NCBI GenBank assembly: GCA_009760855.2
Contig: WPIO01000042.1
Location: 2,992,001-3,035,000, forward strand
Length of the DNA: 43,000 nucleotides
Direction: 5' to 3'
Origin: Cristatella mucedo
Lineage: Eukaryota; Bryozoa; Phylactolaemata; Cristatellidae
Every line of letters starts with the position of its first letter. Within the stretch, counting starts at the first letter, position 1. Below, piece after piece: positions 34,201 to 39,851 of the stretch. The position numbers and the translations under genes are program-made. Below the pieces are notes generated by a model, which saw nothing but the letters and a program-made list of their open reading frames with translations, had not been told where the DNA came from and ran no database searches.

Positions 34201-34261
34201 TGTCTCTGTCATCAGCAAGCGGTTTGCACACAGGCGAGCAGTAGGGAAGGCATGGAAGTAA
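8888..34261 (+). CDS. EMC1: EMC1, ER membrane protein complex subunit 1 (22 coding exons)
   Basis: EMC1 is the large luminal subunit of the EMC, the ER insertase for tail-anchored and multipass membrane proteins. Joined exons: 8888-8991, 11695-11822, 12441-12630, 14011-14124, 14225-14380, 16679-16787, 17686-17742, 18342-18494, 18609-18680, 18992-19087, 19207-19303, 19408-19530, 22665-22927, 23748-23906, 24264-24425, 25885-26004, 26352-26436, 28008-28118, 28521-28633, 33175-33391, 33622-33855, 34101-34261. They total 3024 nt, or 1007 residues, against about 993 in human. Residues 1 to about 24 form a signal peptide. Beta-propeller-like repeats follow, then the conserved EMC1 C-terminal domain ([28 protein letters not shown]) and one transmembrane helix at about 976-993 before a short basic tail. 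The start is supported by a G at -3 and +4 and by an in-frame TGA at 8864. All introns are GT-AG with matching phases. Exon 7 is the least certain. Confidence 0.93.
8992..9956 (+). other. EMC1 intron 1, first part; no feature recognised
   Basis: A 192-codon frame on the opposite strand (9018-9596) has no recognisable domain and is treated as chance. Confidence 0.5.
9957..10094 (+). mobile_element. SINE family 1 in EMC1 intron 1
   Basis: One of the best copies: 'tggtctggcggttaag' (A box), 'gggctcgagcccgg' (B box), the LINE-like hairpin at about 10038-10074, and the tail 'caaatgaattgtatttttc'. It abuts an antisense LINE tail-to-tail. Confidence 0.8.
10095..10835 (-). mobile_element. L2/CR1-like LINE, 5'-truncated, in EMC1 intron 1
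   Basis: Antisense copy. The hairpin is at 10100-10139 (stem AAAGCATC/GATGCTTT), then come the 3' UTR and about 117 codons of the RT C-terminal region (residues such as [11 protein letters not shown] and [15 protein letters not shown]). It is broken by small indels and is not functional. Confidence 0.85.
10836..11694 (+). other. EMC1 intron 1, remainder
   Basis: No repeat or coding similarity was recognised. A G12 tract lies at about 11467-11478. The polypyrimidine stretch before exon 2 is short ('cccactgttgcag'). Confidence 0.5.
11695..11822 (+). CDS. EMC1: EMC1 exon 2 (residues 35-78)
   Basis: It encodes [13 protein letters not shown] and later [17 protein letters not shown], matching the first propeller strands of EMC1 (human RQQYVGKV and VVATEKNVIAALNS). 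It starts in phase 2 and ends in phase 1 at donor GTAACA. Confidence 0.92.
11823..12440 (+). other. EMC1 intron 2
   Basis: A 24-bp direct duplication ('catctgagctttgcacc.gtgctt') lies at about 11914-11965. A G10 tract lies at about 12371-12380. Nothing else was recognised. Confidence 0.6.
12441..12630 (+). CDS. EMC1: EMC1 exon 3 (residues 78-141)
   Basis: It encodes [19 protein letters not shown] and [17 protein letters not shown], corresponding to human WRHVDKG and VITVSNGGRIMRSWE. Phase 1 in, phase 2 out, donor GTATAC. Confidence 0.9.
12818..12975 (-). mobile_element. SINE family 2 in EMC1 intron 3
   Basis: Antisense tRNA-derived SINE with a B-box match ('gtttcgaatcctgc' on the - strand) and the shared body ('ggtgacagctgctaaggctc'). 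The remaining 3' part ends near 'taaatcagct'. Confidence 0.7.
12976..14010 (+). other. EMC1 intron 3, remainder
   Basis: No feature recognised. A short 'tacgagtacgaatacgagtac' triplication lies near 13920. The intron ends in 'ttagttttggcag'. Confidence 0.5.
14011..14124 (+). CDS. EMC1: EMC1 exon 4 (residues 141-179)
   Basis: It encodes [16 protein letters not shown] followed by [14 protein letters not shown], matching the human YIAVLKKTTLALHHLSSG region. Phase 2 in and out, donor GTAGGT. Confidence 0.88.
14225..14380 (+). CDS. EMC1: EMC1 exon 5 (residues 179-231)
   Basis: It encodes [28 protein letters not shown] and [10 protein letters not shown], matching human YGSGVVWALGVVPFSHV and LSGACGVVDE. 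Phase 2 in and out, donor GTAAGC. Confidence 0.9.
14381..15221 (+). other. EMC1 intron 5, first part
   Basis: AT-rich intronic DNA. No repeat or coding similarity was recognised. Confidence 0.5.
15222..15375 (-). mobile_element. SINE family 3: tRNA-derived with poly(A) tail
   Basis: On the - strand a tRNA-like head ('acccaatcggtagagcatcgg', with the A-box pattern) is followed by a weak B box ('attgaactcattt'). About 90 bp of body then ends in an A-rich tail (15222-15237 on the + strand is T-rich). The tail type differs from the other two SINE families and suggests a different LINE partner. It could also be a retroposed tRNA pseudogene. Confidence 0.55.
15489..15610 (+). mobile_element. SINE family 2, sense copy of an inverted pair
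   Basis: The head begins 'cgtgatagcccag', with a short insertion before 'ggtaaagtgcttgc'. It has a B-box-like 'gtttgaatcctg' and the body 'tgggcgatcctttattgccaac', ending near 'gatagccgttaa'. The second copy lies immediately downstream in the opposite orientation. Confidence 0.75.
15611..15780 (-). mobile_element. SINE family 2, antisense copy of an inverted pair
   Basis: This is the reverse complement of the neighbouring copy. It ends with 'tactgggctatcacgg', mirroring the start at 15497, and it keeps more of the 3' body than the sense copy. Confidence 0.78.
15781..16678 (+). other. EMC1 intron 5, remainder, with (GA)n
   Basis: A (GA)n run of about 34 bp lies at 16159-16192. Nothing else was recognised. 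The acceptor for exon 6 is 'atctttaattcag'. Confidence 0.6.
16679..16787 (+). CDS. EMC1: EMC1 exon 6 (residues 231-267)
   Basis: It encodes [18 protein letters not shown], which aligns with human VLVCPDPSSRSLQTLAL. Phase 2 in, phase 0 out, donor GTGAGC. A downstream AG in 'ctgag' could give a shorter start in the same frame, but 'ttaattcag' is the better acceptor. Confidence 0.88.
17361..17430 (+). mobile_element. LINE 3'-end remnant in EMC1 intron 6
   Basis: Only the terminal hairpin ('atgcctagaaagagattt..ttctct..aggtgct') and a degenerate (ATT)n tail remain. A SINE 1 origin is possible, since the tails are so similar. Confidence 0.6.
17686..17742 (+). CDS. EMC1: EMC1 exon 7, predicted (residues 268-286)
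   Basis: It is 57 nt with a good acceptor (cattcatttcag) and a consensus donor (GTAAGT), is open in phase 0-0, and encodes [19 protein letters not shown]. It fills a gap where the protein would otherwise be about 20 residues short of human EMC1. Sequence similarity there is weak, so the call rests on splice sites, phase and position. It could be a cassette exon. Confidence 0.5.
17743..18341 (+). other. EMC1 intron 7
   Basis: A short inverted repeat ('caccttgactga/tcagtcaaggtg') lies at about 17802-17826. An A-rich run lies at about 18114-18132. The 3' end is (CTG)n followed by 'ctccag'. Confidence 0.7.
18342..18494 (+). CDS. EMC1: EMC1 exon 8 (residues 287-337)
   Basis: It encodes [19 protein letters not shown] and [15 protein letters not shown]. 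It is open in phase 0-0 with donor GTGGGT. Similarity to human is modest here (a variable propeller blade), but both neighbours are secure. Confidence 0.82.
18609..18680 (+). CDS. EMC1: EMC1 exon 9 (residues 338-361)
   Basis: 24 codons in phase 0-0: [16 protein letters not shown] and AVTSVSDK. Donor GTACGA. It corresponds to the human segment before the Ser-rich insertion, which is absent here. Confidence 0.78.
18992..19087 (+). CDS. EMC1: EMC1 exon 10 (residues 362-393)
   Basis: It encodes [17 protein letters not shown], aligning with human INLYLVETGRRLLD. Phase 0-0. The donor GTCTGT is weak, but the next exon joins in frame. Confidence 0.82.
19207..19303 (+). CDS. EMC1: EMC1 exon 11 (residues 394-426)
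   Basis: It encodes [19 protein letters not shown] and [13 protein letters not shown], aligning with human [21 protein letters not shown]. Phase 0 in, phase 1 out, donor GTACGT. Confidence 0.9.
19408..19530 (+). CDS. EMC1: EMC1 exon 12 (residues 426-467)
   Basis: It encodes [19 protein letters not shown], nearly collinear with human WSREESLAEVVCLEMVDLP. Phase 1 in and out, donor GTATAG. Confidence 0.95.
19531..20469 (+). other. EMC1 intron 12, first part
   Basis: No repeat or coding similarity was recognised. Confidence 0.5.
20470..20590 (-). mobile_element. unclassified repeat family with (TACAT)n tail, copy 2
   Basis: It matches 7034-7190 along about 120 bp but has only two (ATGTA)-type units. 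It abuts the tail of the antisense LINE that follows. Confidence 0.6.
20591..21502 (-). mobile_element. L2/CR1-like LINE, best-preserved 3' part, in EMC1 intron 12
   Basis: Antisense copy with the (ATT)n tail at 20591-20612, hairpin at 20622-20663, and 3' UTR to about 20830. Above this lies an uninterrupted frame of 223 codons (20830-21501) covering the C-terminal region of the RT protein (motifs [56 protein letters not shown]). The open frame suggests a fairly recent insertion. It is 5'-truncated, with no catalytic RT core. Confidence 0.92.
21503..21900 (-). mobile_element. probable second non-LTR element, RT C-terminal fragment
   Basis: On the - strand, [17 protein letters not shown] resembles the 'GDRxFxxAxPxLWNxLP' block near the C-terminus of CR1/L2-type proteins. 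The nucleotide sequence differs from the main LINE family. It directly adjoins that LINE's 5' truncation point. Frames are broken. Confidence 0.45.
21901..22403 (+). other. EMC1 intron 12, stretch before tandem array
   Basis: A short direct duplication ('ctctcagtaatcagggct') lies at about 21970-22001. Nothing else was recognised. Confidence 0.6.
22404..22582 (+). repeat. 16-bp tandem array, about 11 copies
   Basis: The unit is CGTGGAGCCTCCTTCT, nearly perfect throughout, with changes only in the last unit. It is entirely intronic and ends about 80 bp upstream of exon 13. All six reading frames stay open, giving long chance ORFs on both strands. Confidence 0.95.
22665..22927 (+). CDS. EMC1: EMC1 exon 13 (residues 467-554)
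   Basis: It encodes [18 protein letters not shown], then an acidic/Ser-rich loop ([10 protein letters not shown]), then [20 protein letters not shown], matching human [20 protein letters not shown]. Phase 1 in, phase 0 out. The donor GTTCGT is unusual but the join is exact. Confidence 0.92.
23410..23526 (+). mobile_element. SINE family 1, 5'-truncated
   Basis: It starts within the head ('agggtgctcgcc'), has the B-box-like 'gggctcgagccc', then the hairpin and the tail 'caaatgaattatattc'. Confidence 0.72.
23621..23649. repeat. (CA)n microsatellite
   Basis: About 13 CA units lie between two SINE 1 pieces. Confidence 0.9.
23650..23716 (+). mobile_element. SINE family 1 (or LINE) 3' tail next to exon 14
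   Basis: 'tctgaatagatattaagttatcttggggcgct', then 'caaatgaattgatt'. It ends about 30 bp before exon 14, so its T-rich tail borders the 3' splice site. Confidence 0.65.
23748..23906 (+). CDS. EMC1: EMC1 exon 14 (residues 555-607)
   Basis: It encodes [18 protein letters not shown] and [18 protein letters not shown], matching human LFGIESSSGTILWKQYLP and MVQRTTAHFPHPPQCTL. Phase 0-0, donor GTGAGT. Confidence 0.95.
24264..24425 (+). CDS. EMC1: EMC1 exon 15 (residues 608-661)
   Basis: It encodes [15 protein letters not shown] and [20 protein letters not shown], matching human LYVFNPIFGKWSQ and LQSLLLPVMDQDYAKVLLL. Phase 0-0, donor GTGAGG. Confidence 0.95.
24530..25275 (-). mobile_element. L2/CR1-like LINE, 5'-truncated, diverged, in EMC1 intron 15
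   Basis: Antisense copy: degenerate (ATT)n tail, hairpin at 24564-24601 with the changed but paired stem TAGTGCC/GGCACTA, 3' UTR, then broken RT C-terminal coding sequence. It is more diverged than the copies at 20.6 and 37 kb. Confidence 0.8.
25302..25357. repeat. (CT)n and (TCTA)n microsatellite
   Basis: Compound pyrimidine-rich microsatellite at the truncated end of the LINE copy. Confidence 0.92.
25358..25884 (+). other. EMC1 intron 15, remainder
   Basis: No repeat was recognised. Open frames here on both strands lack recognisable domains. The acceptor is 'ctgttcctgtag'. Confidence 0.5.
25885..26004 (+). CDS. EMC1: EMC1 exon 16 (residues 662-701)
   Basis: It encodes [18 protein letters not shown] and then [19 protein letters not shown], matching human KVTAFPATRNVLRQL and [20 protein letters not shown]. 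Phase 0-0, donor GTGAGT. Confidence 0.92.
26072..26233 (+). repeat. G-rich 26-27-bp tandem array, 6 copies
   Basis: The unit is approximately CTGATGAGGGAGGAGGGGAAAGGGGGG, in intron 16. Each unit has several G-runs of three or more on the coding strand, so G-quadruplex formation in the nascent RNA or non-template strand is plausible. Confidence 0.93.
26352..26436 (+). CDS. EMC1: EMC1 exon 17 (residues 702-730)
   Basis: It encodes [20 protein letters not shown] and AVAMKKPN, matching human [20 protein letters not shown]. Phase 0 in, phase 1 out, donor GTGAGC. Confidence 0.9.
26437..27371 (+). other. EMC1 intron 17, first part
   Basis: It has a G9 tract at about 26506-26514, an inverted repeat 'gaggacgcagcgctgcgtcctc' at about 26750-26771 and (CA/GT)-rich sequence near 27100-27190. 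No repeat family was matched. Confidence 0.6.
26750..26771. repeat. 22-bp perfect palindrome in EMC1 intron 17
   Basis: Two 11-bp arms with no spacer: GAGGACGCAGC followed by GCTGCGTCCTC. No known role. Confidence 0.85.
27372..27722 (-). mobile_element. SINE family 2, split by a hAT MITE
   Basis: Antisense tRNA-derived SINE: body 27372-27460, B-box match ('gttcgagtccagc' on the - strand), and the A-box region 'tagcctagaggcaagg' interrupted after 27517 and completed at 27706-27722. Removing the insertion and one 8-bp target-site copy restores the head. Confidence 0.7.
27518..27705. mobile_element. SPIN-like hAT MITE (188 bp)
   Basis: Terminal inverted repeats are CAGCGGCTCTCAACC and (reverse complement of the right end) CAGTGGTTTTCAACC, matching at 12 of 15 positions. 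The flanking 8-bp target sites CTCTAGAT and CTCTAGGC match at 6 of 8 and fit the hAT preference nTCTAGAn. The inner sequence ('ctgtgggtcgtgacccc', 'gggtcgcctaagatc', 'gtcaccacaacatg', 'aaggttga') closely resembles, from memory, the SPIN (SPACE INVADERS) non-autonomous elements. There is no transposase. Confidence 0.78.
28008..28118 (+). CDS. EMC1: EMC1 exon 18 (residues 730-767)
   Basis: It encodes [20 protein letters not shown] and [13 protein letters not shown], matching human [21 protein letters not shown]. Phase 1 in and out, donor GTGAGT. Confidence 0.95.
28169..28282 (+). repeat. (CTG)26 run plus interrupted CTG tract in EMC1 intron 18
   Basis: Pure (CTG)26 at 28169-28246, then units interrupted by CTT and CGG to about 28282. 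It starts 50 bp after exon 18. The antisense reads as poly-Ala or poly-Ser and the sense as poly-Leu; all are artefacts. Confidence 0.95.
28521..28633 (+). CDS. EMC1: EMC1 exon 19 (residues 767-804)
   Basis: It encodes [17 protein letters not shown] and [14 protein letters not shown], matching human FIGIFLIDGVTGRIIHS and [13 protein letters not shown]. Phase 1 in, phase 0 out, donor GTAAGT. Confidence 0.96.
28851..30845 (-). mobile_element. L2/CR1-like LINE, about 2 kb with RT core, in EMC1 intron 19
   Basis: Antisense copy: tail and hairpin at 28851-28920, 3' UTR, C-terminal region, then RT core with a YVDD active-site variant ([11 protein letters not shown], near 29910-29950) and upstream RT blocks near 30067-30423 ([32 protein letters not shown]). 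The 5' limit is near 30845. Stops and frameshifts make it inactive. Confidence 0.88.
30846..33174 (+). other. EMC1 intron 19, remainder
   Basis: Apparently unique intronic DNA with short G/C runs (31144-31155, 32351-32359, 32947-32956). No convincing coding similarity was found. The 3' end is (CTG)n leading to 'ctgtag'. Confidence 0.5.
33175..33391 (+). CDS. EMC1: EMC1 exon 20 (residues 805-877)
   Basis: It encodes [39 protein letters not shown] and GITSQNVL, matching human YWNTKARRNEFTVLELYEG and TERGITSRHLL. Phase 0 in, phase 1 out, donor GTGGGT. It is the start of the conserved EMC1 C-terminal domain. Confidence 0.96.
33622..33855 (+). CDS. EMC1: EMC1 exon 21 (residues 877-955)
   Basis: It encodes [39 protein letters not shown] and [12 protein letters not shown], the most conserved part of the family. 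Phase 1 in and out, donor GTGAGT. Confidence 0.97.
34101..34261 (+). CDS. EMC1: EMC1 exon 22, terminal (residues 955-1007)
   Basis: It encodes [18 protein letters not shown], then the transmembrane helix [18 protein letters not shown], then a basic tail [14 protein letters not shown] and TAA. Human EMC1 ends similarly (DVLKDDYDYVLIS, then KRLAQVKLLNRAWR). Confidence 0.97.
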
Positions 34262-34675
34262 AGGTTCATGCTTAAGCTGGCATTCTTTGTTGTCATGTTG
34301 CCATGGCTGCTCGGTGGTCACTGCTAAACACCAGCTGAAGGCAGGTGGGTCTTTTGAGATCCACTTGTCAGCATCCACACCTCGTAGCCGATCAACCGAA
34401 ATGTTGACTTAACGATTCGTGTCACTTCCTTGTGTTGCCTTGGCCAGTAACCAGTACAACGGGCTTAGACAATTGAGGCGACCATGCCGCTCTCTTGTAC
34501 TCTCGAGTCAGGTGTCACTGCATCAACGTTTGATGGCTTGCATACCAACATGTGCCCGATTACTGAGCTGACATTTCGTTAGCTTTGTTTACTTGTCTCT
34601 ATGAAAGAGGCATTGTGTACAGGTGTTGTCATATGCTGGTCATTCGGTAATAAATAATGTTGATCAGCCCTGACT
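34262..34675 (+). other. EMC1: EMC1 3' UTR (predicted)
   Basis: It runs from the stop codon to shortly after the AATAAA signal at 34649-34654, with a GT/T-rich stretch downstream. The cleavage site is inferred. Confidence 0.65.
34649..34654 (+). terminator. poly(A) signal AATAAA for EMC1
   Basis: First canonical hexamer after the stop codon, 388 bp downstream. A second AATAAA at 35187-35192 could serve a longer isoform. Confidence 0.65.
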
Positions 34676-36169
34676 TGTAGTAGTTATACCGAATCGACCC
34701 ATTACTGTGTAGGGTGAGGTGCATTTAAATGGCAACCCGTCTATCGACTTCAAGACATAGGTCGTGTAACTCGGTCTGCGTCGTGTGCAGGACTTGTAAT
34801 ATTGGCTCGTATGCTACAAATGCTTACCCACATATTCTTGGTCTGCATGCGATCCTGTTGTGCTTTCAGTATCGTTCGCCGGAGCTTGCATTCAGCCCAA
34901 GCTAAGTTGGATGCTCTGAGCTTGTGGGGGCGTTGCTGCCATACTCGGAGCATCGTGACGACGTTATGCTGGTATTTCGGAGCCACACTGGCCGTCTTGC
35001 CTCCTGCTTCGTAGAGTAGAGGCATTGAAAGTGGTCGGGTTGCGTTTAGTATCAGGCTAGCGGCAAAATTTCTACGTCTAGCAGGGTGGCTCTTTGGCGA
35101 GGGGGTTGCAAGACCAAAGCATCGTCTCGGTTTCTGTACACCTGTACCAAGCGGACTGTTCGATCGGGAGCCATTATAGTTTCTTTAATAAAACGGAAAC
35201 GTGGCTGAGCTTTATGGATTTAAGGTCTGTCCGGTGGCCATGGTAACGGTTAACCGTCGAAGTCTTGCATTATTCGACAGCCTTGCTAAAGGAGAGTTAG
35301 AGCAGTCCAGCGCCAAGAGATTGAGGAGCTGGTAGGATCCATTGCTAGCATTTGTGGAAATAATAGTCTCTATGTTTGAGGGAGAACGAATTTTGGCCGT
35401 GAAGTCGATCTTCTGAATGAATTCGCCAAAAATCATTGAGGAAATACTTCGGAGATTGGTCAAACAATCAAATAATTGTATAGCCTACCCTTCAACTGAC
35501 AAGCATGTCAGAAATGGTATCTGAACTTTTGACGACATTTACATCAAAGAAAGCATTAAAAAATGATTATACAAACCGTGCCCTACCCGGAAGCAAACTG
35601 GGAGCATCATAGCTACGAATAACTAATTTATAGATCTCTGCAGGGTATAAAACTCGCGTCCCGACTTTTTGAACCTCGCTACTTGGAAGCACGTGTTTGC
35701 AGCTTATTGAGATAAGGTACATGCTTGTGATTTTCAAATAGTTTTATTTTAAACTGTGATTCCTAGGCTCGTAAGAGACCTCCCGGGAGCTGGGGCGCTA
35801 GCTGAAGGCGCGCTGCCGAATTATGTCTTTTTAGCATCCCTCTAGGCCCGGTGGCCCTCTGTCGAGGACATGATGCTGTCCGCCAGAGGTGCAGCACAAT
35901 GCAAAACAGGGCAGCTCCTTTTAACAGTAACGGGTCGCCTTTGCTCGTAGCTGATTTTGCACGTCGAAGAAGCTCCGTCCAGAAGGCGTTATTCAGAGCG
36001 TCTATAAAAACTCACCGAACCTATTTGGGAATCTGAATCTACGATCTGCAGAAGGAGCGTAACCCGGAAACTTATGGTGAATGACTTTAGAAAGAGATGG
36101 CAGCCCCATTTGGAAGCCTGAATATGCACCCTGAAGGCTCCCGGTCCCGCCGGTTCATGCCGGTCCCAT
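34676..36169. other. intergenic stretch, nothing recognised
   Basis: A canonical AATAAA lies at 35187-35192. Short open frames have no recognisable domain. The last few hundred bases could be a very diverged 5' part of the LINE that follows. Confidence 0.45.
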
Positions 36170-36910
36170 CTAGAAGTAATTGATAGCATCACTCTAGAGA
36201 CGTTTCTTGAAGTCTGGGACCTTGGGCTCGCCGTCGCCGAGTAACCAATTTAGATTCTCTTACCCCAAGAAAAGAAAATGGGTCTTTCCTCATGATGGGT
36301 GATTTTAACATTCATTTTGATAATTTATCAAACGCTTTCAGCACTGACTGACTCATTGTCTCTTGTGGCTCGTGTGCATTGCCCTACTGACTTCAAGGGT
36401 CGCAAACTCGACCAGACTTTCTCATAAAATGCCCTTTGTCATCGCCAATTATTACCAAATTCTGCTCATGTGACTACATGCAGATCTCATTCAGTCTACA
36501 GTGTGCGCCCTTCTCCTCATCTAAAATCCTATGTGAATCGCGAAACCACAAGACCGTCAACATCGATGCTGTCCGTGCGAGAATATCTGCTTTGCTTCTG
36601 CTGCTCAATCCCTCATTCGACCTGTCATCATTGGTATACTTCACTTGGGTAACACGACACTAGCTGACATGCTCGATAAGTTTGCACCCCTGACTAAGCG
36701 CTCTGTGCGGCCTCGCCCAGACGGCCTTTGGTTTACCACAGACATTAAACTAGCTAGGTCTACTAAGCGGAAGCTTGAAAAGCATACACAAGATCAGGAC
36801 TGACTGTCCATCGATGGACACATATCGACATCGATAGCAAAAGTCAAGTCCAGCTTCTATAGAATATAGTTAAATCACAAACGCACAATCAAAAAAATGC
36901 TGATGTTGAC

Positions 36911-37606
36911 GATAATAATAATAATATAATAATAATAATGTACTTGATAAAGCGCCCTCAGAGAACTTAATCTCTTTCTAGGCGCTTTACATTTGCTGCA
37001 AAGGGAAATGCAATTGAATGGTAAGTAAAATCATGCTTGAAAAACAAACAAAATTAATAACATGGTTAGGGGTGACATGCACAGGGTCAGCATGCAAATG
37101 TGGTTAGTGGCAGCATGCAGTGTCAGCACGCATAAGCACGTGAAGGACGAATCACAGGGACCCACTAAATGCTGTCCTAAATAAGTGTGTTTTCAAGTTC
37201 CTTTTAAATGCAGTCAGGTCAGGGGATGTTCTGACGCAGGTCGGGAGGGAGTTCCAGGCTTTGGGAGTATACGAACTAAATGCACGGTCTCCAAAGGATT
37301 TAAGGTTTGTACGAGGTATTTCTAGACTGTTGGATTCCGAAAAGCGGGTGGTACGATGCTTGGCCTGATGGGGGAGTATGTCGGAGAGATAGGCTGGAGC
37401 CATAGAATAAAGGGACCTAAAAGTGAGCGACAAAACCTTGAAGTCAATCCGTTGCTTGACTGGTAGTCAGTGCAGGTCGGCGAGAAGTGGTGCGATGTGG
37501 CAACTGCGACGCTCACGACAGACAAGCCTAGCTGCAATTTTGCACCAGCTGCAATCGCCTGATCGCACATGCTGGTAGGCCAGTGAGTTGCAGAAGTCGA
37601 GACGCG
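36911..37606 (-). mobile_element. nested LINE 3' copy, antisense arm of a head-to-head pair
   Basis: (ATT)n at 36911-36939, hairpin 36949-36988, 3' UTR, then C-terminal coding sequence open for 93 codons (37152-37433). It is very like the copy at 20591-21502 and therefore young. It ends at a GATATC centre where the sense arm begins. Confidence 0.88.
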
Positions 37607-38313
37607 ATATCTGACCTTGAAGTCAGACGATCAACCCTCTCTTCTGCTCGCTGGCCTTGCGGCATGTGCGATCAGCCTTACAGCTGGTGCAAAACTCTGC
37701 AGCTAGGCTTGTCTGTCGTGAGCATCGCAGTTGCCACATTACACCCCTTCTCGCCAACCTGCACAGGCTACCAGTCAAGCAACGGATGACTTCAAGGTTT
37801 TGTCGCTCACTTTTAGGTCACTTAATTCTTTGGCTCAAGCCTATCTCTAAGATCTATTCCCCCTTCAGGCCAAGCATCGTACCACCCACTTTTCGGAATC
37901 TAGTAGTTTACCAATATCTCGTACAAACCGCAAATCTTTTGGAGACCGTGCACGTAGCTCGTATGCTCCCAAAGCGTAGAACTCCCTCCCAACTTGCATC
38001 ACATCATCCCCTGACTTGACCACATTAAAAAAGAACTTAAAACACACCTATTTAGGACAGCGTTTAGTGGGTGCCTATGAGTCGTCCTTAATGTGCTTAT
38101 GCGTACTGACACTGCATGCTGCCACTAACCACACTTGCATGCTGACCCTGTGCATGTCACCCCTAACCATGTTATTCATGTTGTTTATCAAGCCTGATAT
38201 TACTCACCATTCAATCGCGTTTCCCCTTGCAGCGAATGTAAAGCGCCTAGAAAGAGATCGAGTTCTCTGAGGCGCTTTATTAAGTGAATTATCATTATTA
38301 TTATTATTATCTT
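37607..38313 (+). mobile_element. nested LINE 3' copy, sense arm of a head-to-head pair
   Basis: It covers the same part of the element as the antisense arm but is clearly more diverged (frame broken). Hairpin at 38241-38279, (ATT)n to 38313. It starts at the same element position as the other arm. Confidence 0.85.
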
Positions 38314-39808
38314 AACCTCTCCCAGATTAGCTCCTTACCCAGTGATCCCTGTGATAATCTAGCTGGTCTCTTCTCTCGCTGCGTTGTCAACCAGATGGAC
38401 AGGATCAGGGAATCCATACCTAAGACGGCAGCATTCATTCTGGAATATTGCCCCTCATTCCCGTGCATCACCTCAATGTCTAAATTCAAGGAGGTCACTG
38501 GTGAATACGTCTGAAGTTCACATCCCAATCAAAGAAGACGACCACTCTTCTGGACTCCATTCCCATTATCCTGCTTCTACGATGCATAAATCTGCTGACT
38601 CCATGTATAACTAACATCGTAAAGGTGTCATTAGCCTCGGTTAATGTCCCGGCACCTTTCAAAAAGACTGTAGTTCCTTCATGTTTCAAGAAAGCAACGC
38701 TAGACCAAGAGAACTTGAGCAATGCCTCCAGTCGCCCTTCTACCATTCCAATCAAAGACACTGAAACGAGTCGTGCAGACGAGCCGAACTCATGTATTAA
38801 AACTTCAAACGTTACTAGTAAGTTCCAGTCTGATCTCAGAGCTAATCACTCCACTGAGTCAGCATTGCTTCACTTGTATTATGATCCACTTCGGAATGCT
38901 GATATAGGTAGAGTCTCTTGGCTTGTTTTGGTAGATTTTTCGGCAGCTTTTCATACTATCGATCATCAAGTCCTCCTTGAGCGCCTCTCATCTTGTCTCG
39001 GTATCACTGGCACTGCGATGGTTCAGGTCCTATCTCAGTGGGAGACTCCAGAGTATTGATGTGAATCGACAAAGATCATCCGAGGTATCTCTGAAATATG
39101 TGGTACCTCAGTGATCTGTGCTTGGTCCCGTTTTTTTCATGGTTTATACTTTCCCTCTTGCCGTTGTGATTTCCAGGCACAATCTAGGCTTTCACTTCTA
39201 TGCGGATGACACTAAGTTGTACTTTTGCTTTGATCCCTCCTAGCCCTATAGCACGTCAAATTTTCCTAACTCCTTTGCTGTGTGTTTTGATGACATTCGC
39301 AAATGTATGGCAGCAAGTTTTCTTAAATTGAATAATGATAGAACAAACTTACCAGTTACGGGCAAACCAAGTGTGATTTAGAAACTAGACAGGCTGACGC
39401 TCAAATTGGCTCCGCCAGCATATCTCCTGTTGAATCTGGACGAAGTCTACCTGTCGTGCTCTAAAGTTACCTTTTATTAGACGACCACATCAGCTCCACA
39501 GTCAAGTCAGTCTACCTTCAGGTACATAACATTGCTAAAATTCCGGCTTGTTTAGACAGGGATACTACATCTAAGTTGAGTTGATCTACGCATTTGTGAC
39601 ATCCCGTTTTGACTTCTGTAACTCACAGCTTGCTGGTCTACCGACCTGTGCACTCAGGTGCTTATAGCTGGTGCAAAAGTCGACAGCTAGGGTTGTCTGT
39701 CGTGAGCTTCGCAGTTGCCACATCACAACACTTCTCGCCGACCTGCACTGGCTCCCAATCAAGCAACGCGCCGACTTCAAAGTGTTATCACTCACTTTTT
39801 TGCTATAC

Positions 39809-39811
<3 letters not shown>

Positions 39812-39850
<39 letters not shown>
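39812..39850. repeat. (TA)n microsatellite inside LINE coding region
   Basis: TA units interrupt the C-terminal coding region. The coding trace continues on both sides. Confidence 0.95.
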
Positions 39851-39851
<1 letters not shown>

